A DNA stretch of 6,092 nt from Burkholderiales bacterium (GTDB lineage Bacteria > Pseudomonadota > Gammaproteobacteria > Burkholderiales > Burkholderiaceae_C): positions 1-6,092 of the forward strand of contig JANXMO010000549.1 of NCBI GenBank assembly GCA_025354615.1, written 5' to 3'. Both the position numbers and the translations under genes were made by a program. The notes beneath the pieces are model-generated. The model was not told the DNA's origin, searched no databases, and saw only the letters and a program-made list of their open reading frames with translations. Positions 4,691-6,092 of this stretch are shown in pieces (within the stretch, counting starts at the first letter, position 1; each line of letters starts with the position of its first letter).

Positions 4691-6092
4691 GTGAGTAGCA
4701 AGCCAGCCCTGAAGCATCAATCGTTGCGCCGTGCGCAGTTGTCAGTCACCCATCCATTCCCGCTGTCGCCCATCGGTGTTTTGATTTCAGGCTGTGCACT
4801 GCTCGGCGCCGGCACTGCCAGCGCGGCAGATGCACCCACGCCTGCGGCACAGGCCGCCTCCGCGCCCGCGCCCGCCGGTGCAGTGGAGGCCGACGAGCCG
4901 CGCGCGCTCGACTCCGTGGTGGTGCGCAGCCGCAACCGCATCGAGAAACTGCAGGACGTGCCCCTGTCCGTGTCAGTGGTGAGTGGCGCCGAGCTGGCAC
5001 GCACCAATGCCTATGACGTCGGCGCGATTGCCAAGCGAGTCTCCAATGTGTCGTGGAATCTCGGCAATCAGCGCACGAGCAGCATTGCAATTCGTGGCGT
5101 CGGCAAGATCGGCCAGACCGAAGCGCAGGACCCGAGCGTGGGCGTCATCGTCGACGGTATCAACTATGCGTACAACGCGCTCACTTCCAGTTATGACTTC
5201 ATCGACGTGGACACGGTCGAGGTCACACGCGGGCCGCAGGGCACCTTGCTCGGCAAGAACACCAGTCTGGGCGTGGTCAACATCACCACCCGGCGCCCGT
5301 CGTTCACGCCGTCGGCCGACTACTCGCTGGCATTCAGCCAGCGCGAGGGCTTTCTCGGCACTCTGGCCGCCGGCGGGCCGGTGATCGACGACGTGCTGGC
5401 CTGGCGCGGCACCTTCTCGGTCAACCGCCAACAAGGCGATGTGCACAACGCCTACAACCGCGACCAGACCTACACCAACACCGACAGGGTCGCCGGGCGG
5501 GTTCAATTGCTGTTCACCCCCACGGCTGACTTCAATGCGCGCTTCGCTTATGAGTTGCAGCCCCGCGCCGGCGAGACCACCAACGGGCGGACCATCAATC
5601 TGCCCACACCGGCCACGTTCTCCGATGGCAGCTCGACCAACTCGCTGGTCAACACCCGGGCCGCCGTGACAAACGACACACGGCTCACACGCAACTGGTT
5701 TACGCAGAACACGGCCTACACCACCGCCAACTACTACGGCGGTGGCCTGGATGGCAACTCAGTCAACAACGACACTCAGCGCGCGCTGATCAGTGGCCGG
5801 CACGGCGCACTGGCCGAGCTGAACTGGAAGTTGCCGACGGGCCACACCTTGACGTCGATCACCGGTTACCAGGACTACCACTTCAACTCGGTCAACGACG
5901 AGGGCACGCCTTTTGATGTCTACCGCAATGCCGGTGGCTTCTTGAATGACTACCAACAGTTCAGCCAAGAGCTGCGCATCAGTTCACCCGCCGGCGGCTT
6001 CGTCGACTACCAAGGCGGGCTGTACTACATGCAGGTGCACAACCAGTCCGAGTACCAGCGGGCGTGGGGCAATGATGCCGGGGCCTGGTTTG
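4691..6092 (+). CDS. TonB-dependent outer-membrane receptor, 3' end cut by the window
   Basis: This is the N-terminal ~467 residues of an outer-membrane transporter driven by the TonB-ExbB-ExbD system. Such receptors import iron chelates, other metal complexes, cobalamin or small organic ligands. From GTG 4691 there is a long signal peptide with a basic start (KPALKHQSLRR), the stretch FPLSPIGVLISGCALLGAG, and likely cleavage after TASA (~45). An Ala/Pro linker follows, then a TonB-box-like LDSVVV (73-78). The plug domain (about 85-203) has VPLSVSVV, SSIAIRGVG (130-138), PSVGVIVDGI and the hallmark VEVTRGPQGTLLGKN (176-190), followed by GVVNITTRRP (194-203). The beta-barrel then begins, with alternating aromatic strands and FSQELRIS, common in this superfamily. 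The coding sequence has no stop before the edge; full members are usually 650-850 aa, so roughly the C-terminal third to half is missing. Alternative in-frame starts are ATG 4649 and GTG 4613. The substrate cannot be read from this portion. Confidence 0.95.
   Translation, partial: MSSKPALKHQSLRRAQLSVTHPFPLSPIGVLISGCALLGAGTASAADAPTPAAQAASAPAPAGAVEADEPRALDSVVVRSRNRIEKLQDVPLSVSVVSGAELARTNAYDVGAIAKRVSNVSWNLGNQRTSSIAIRGVGKIGQTEAQDPSVGVIVDGINYAYNALTSSYDFIDVDTVEVTRGPQGTLLGKNTSLGVVNITTRRPSFTPSADYSLAFSQREGFLGTLAAGGPVIDDVLAWRGTFSVNRQQGDVHNAYNRDQTYTNTDRVAGRVQLLFTPTADFNARFAYELQPRAGETTNGRTINLPTPATFSDGSSTNSLVNTRAAVTNDTRLTRNWFTQNTAYTTANYYGGGLDGNSVNNDTQRALISGRHGALAELNWKLPTGHTLTSITGYQDYHFNSVNDEGTPFDVYRNAGGFLNDYQQFSQELRISSPAGGFVDYQGGLYYMQVHNQSEYQRAWGNDAGAWF

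Noticed and set aside
4367..4720. Minus-strand open frames (117 and 76 codons) in the divergent intergenic region
   Set aside because: They have no convincing ribosome binding site or recognisable motif, and they overlap the probable promoters and the start of the receptor gene. They are open mainly because of base composition.

Overview
The window is GC-rich and its codons favour G or C in the third position. The proteins read like those of a betaproteobacterium, most likely Burkholderiales. This is a judgement from protein style (GlmU variant, DUF4136 and DUF6279 lipoproteins, COG3658-type cytochrome b), not from a search. All six main genes look like Gram-negative chromosomal genes. No insertion sequence, tRNA, rRNA, CRISPR array or phage gene is visible.

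Layout. Positions 1-206 hold the region downstream of glmU, with a weak candidate terminator and the possible first codons of a minus-strand gene cut by the window edge. Positions 207-1598 (minus) are glmU, the bifunctional enzyme that makes UDP-N-acetylglucosamine. Positions 1633-2502 (plus) encode a DUF6279-type lipoprotein, divergent from glmU with only 34 bp between start codons. Positions 2557-3177 (minus) encode a DUF4136-type lipoprotein, convergent with the previous gene across a 54-bp gap that contains GC-rich hairpins. Positions 3296-4347 (minus) hold a two-gene operon: an exported rhodanese-like protein followed, with a 4-bp ATGA overlap, by a four-helix b-type cytochrome. A 343-bp divergent intergenic region (4348-4690) separates this operon from a TonB-dependent outer-membrane receptor on the plus strand. 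The receptor starts at about 4691 and runs off the right edge.

How the genes fit together. glmU and the two lipoproteins all concern the cell envelope, but nothing shows that they act together. The more suggestive unit is 3296-6092: a periplasmic pseudo-rhodanese whose catalytic cysteine position holds serine (Ser104), a translationally coupled membrane cytochrome b, and a divergent TonB-dependent receptor sharing one regulatory region. One inference is an outer-membrane uptake step paired with periplasmic or membrane redox handling of the imported compound. The sequence does not show the substrate, and co-regulation is untested.
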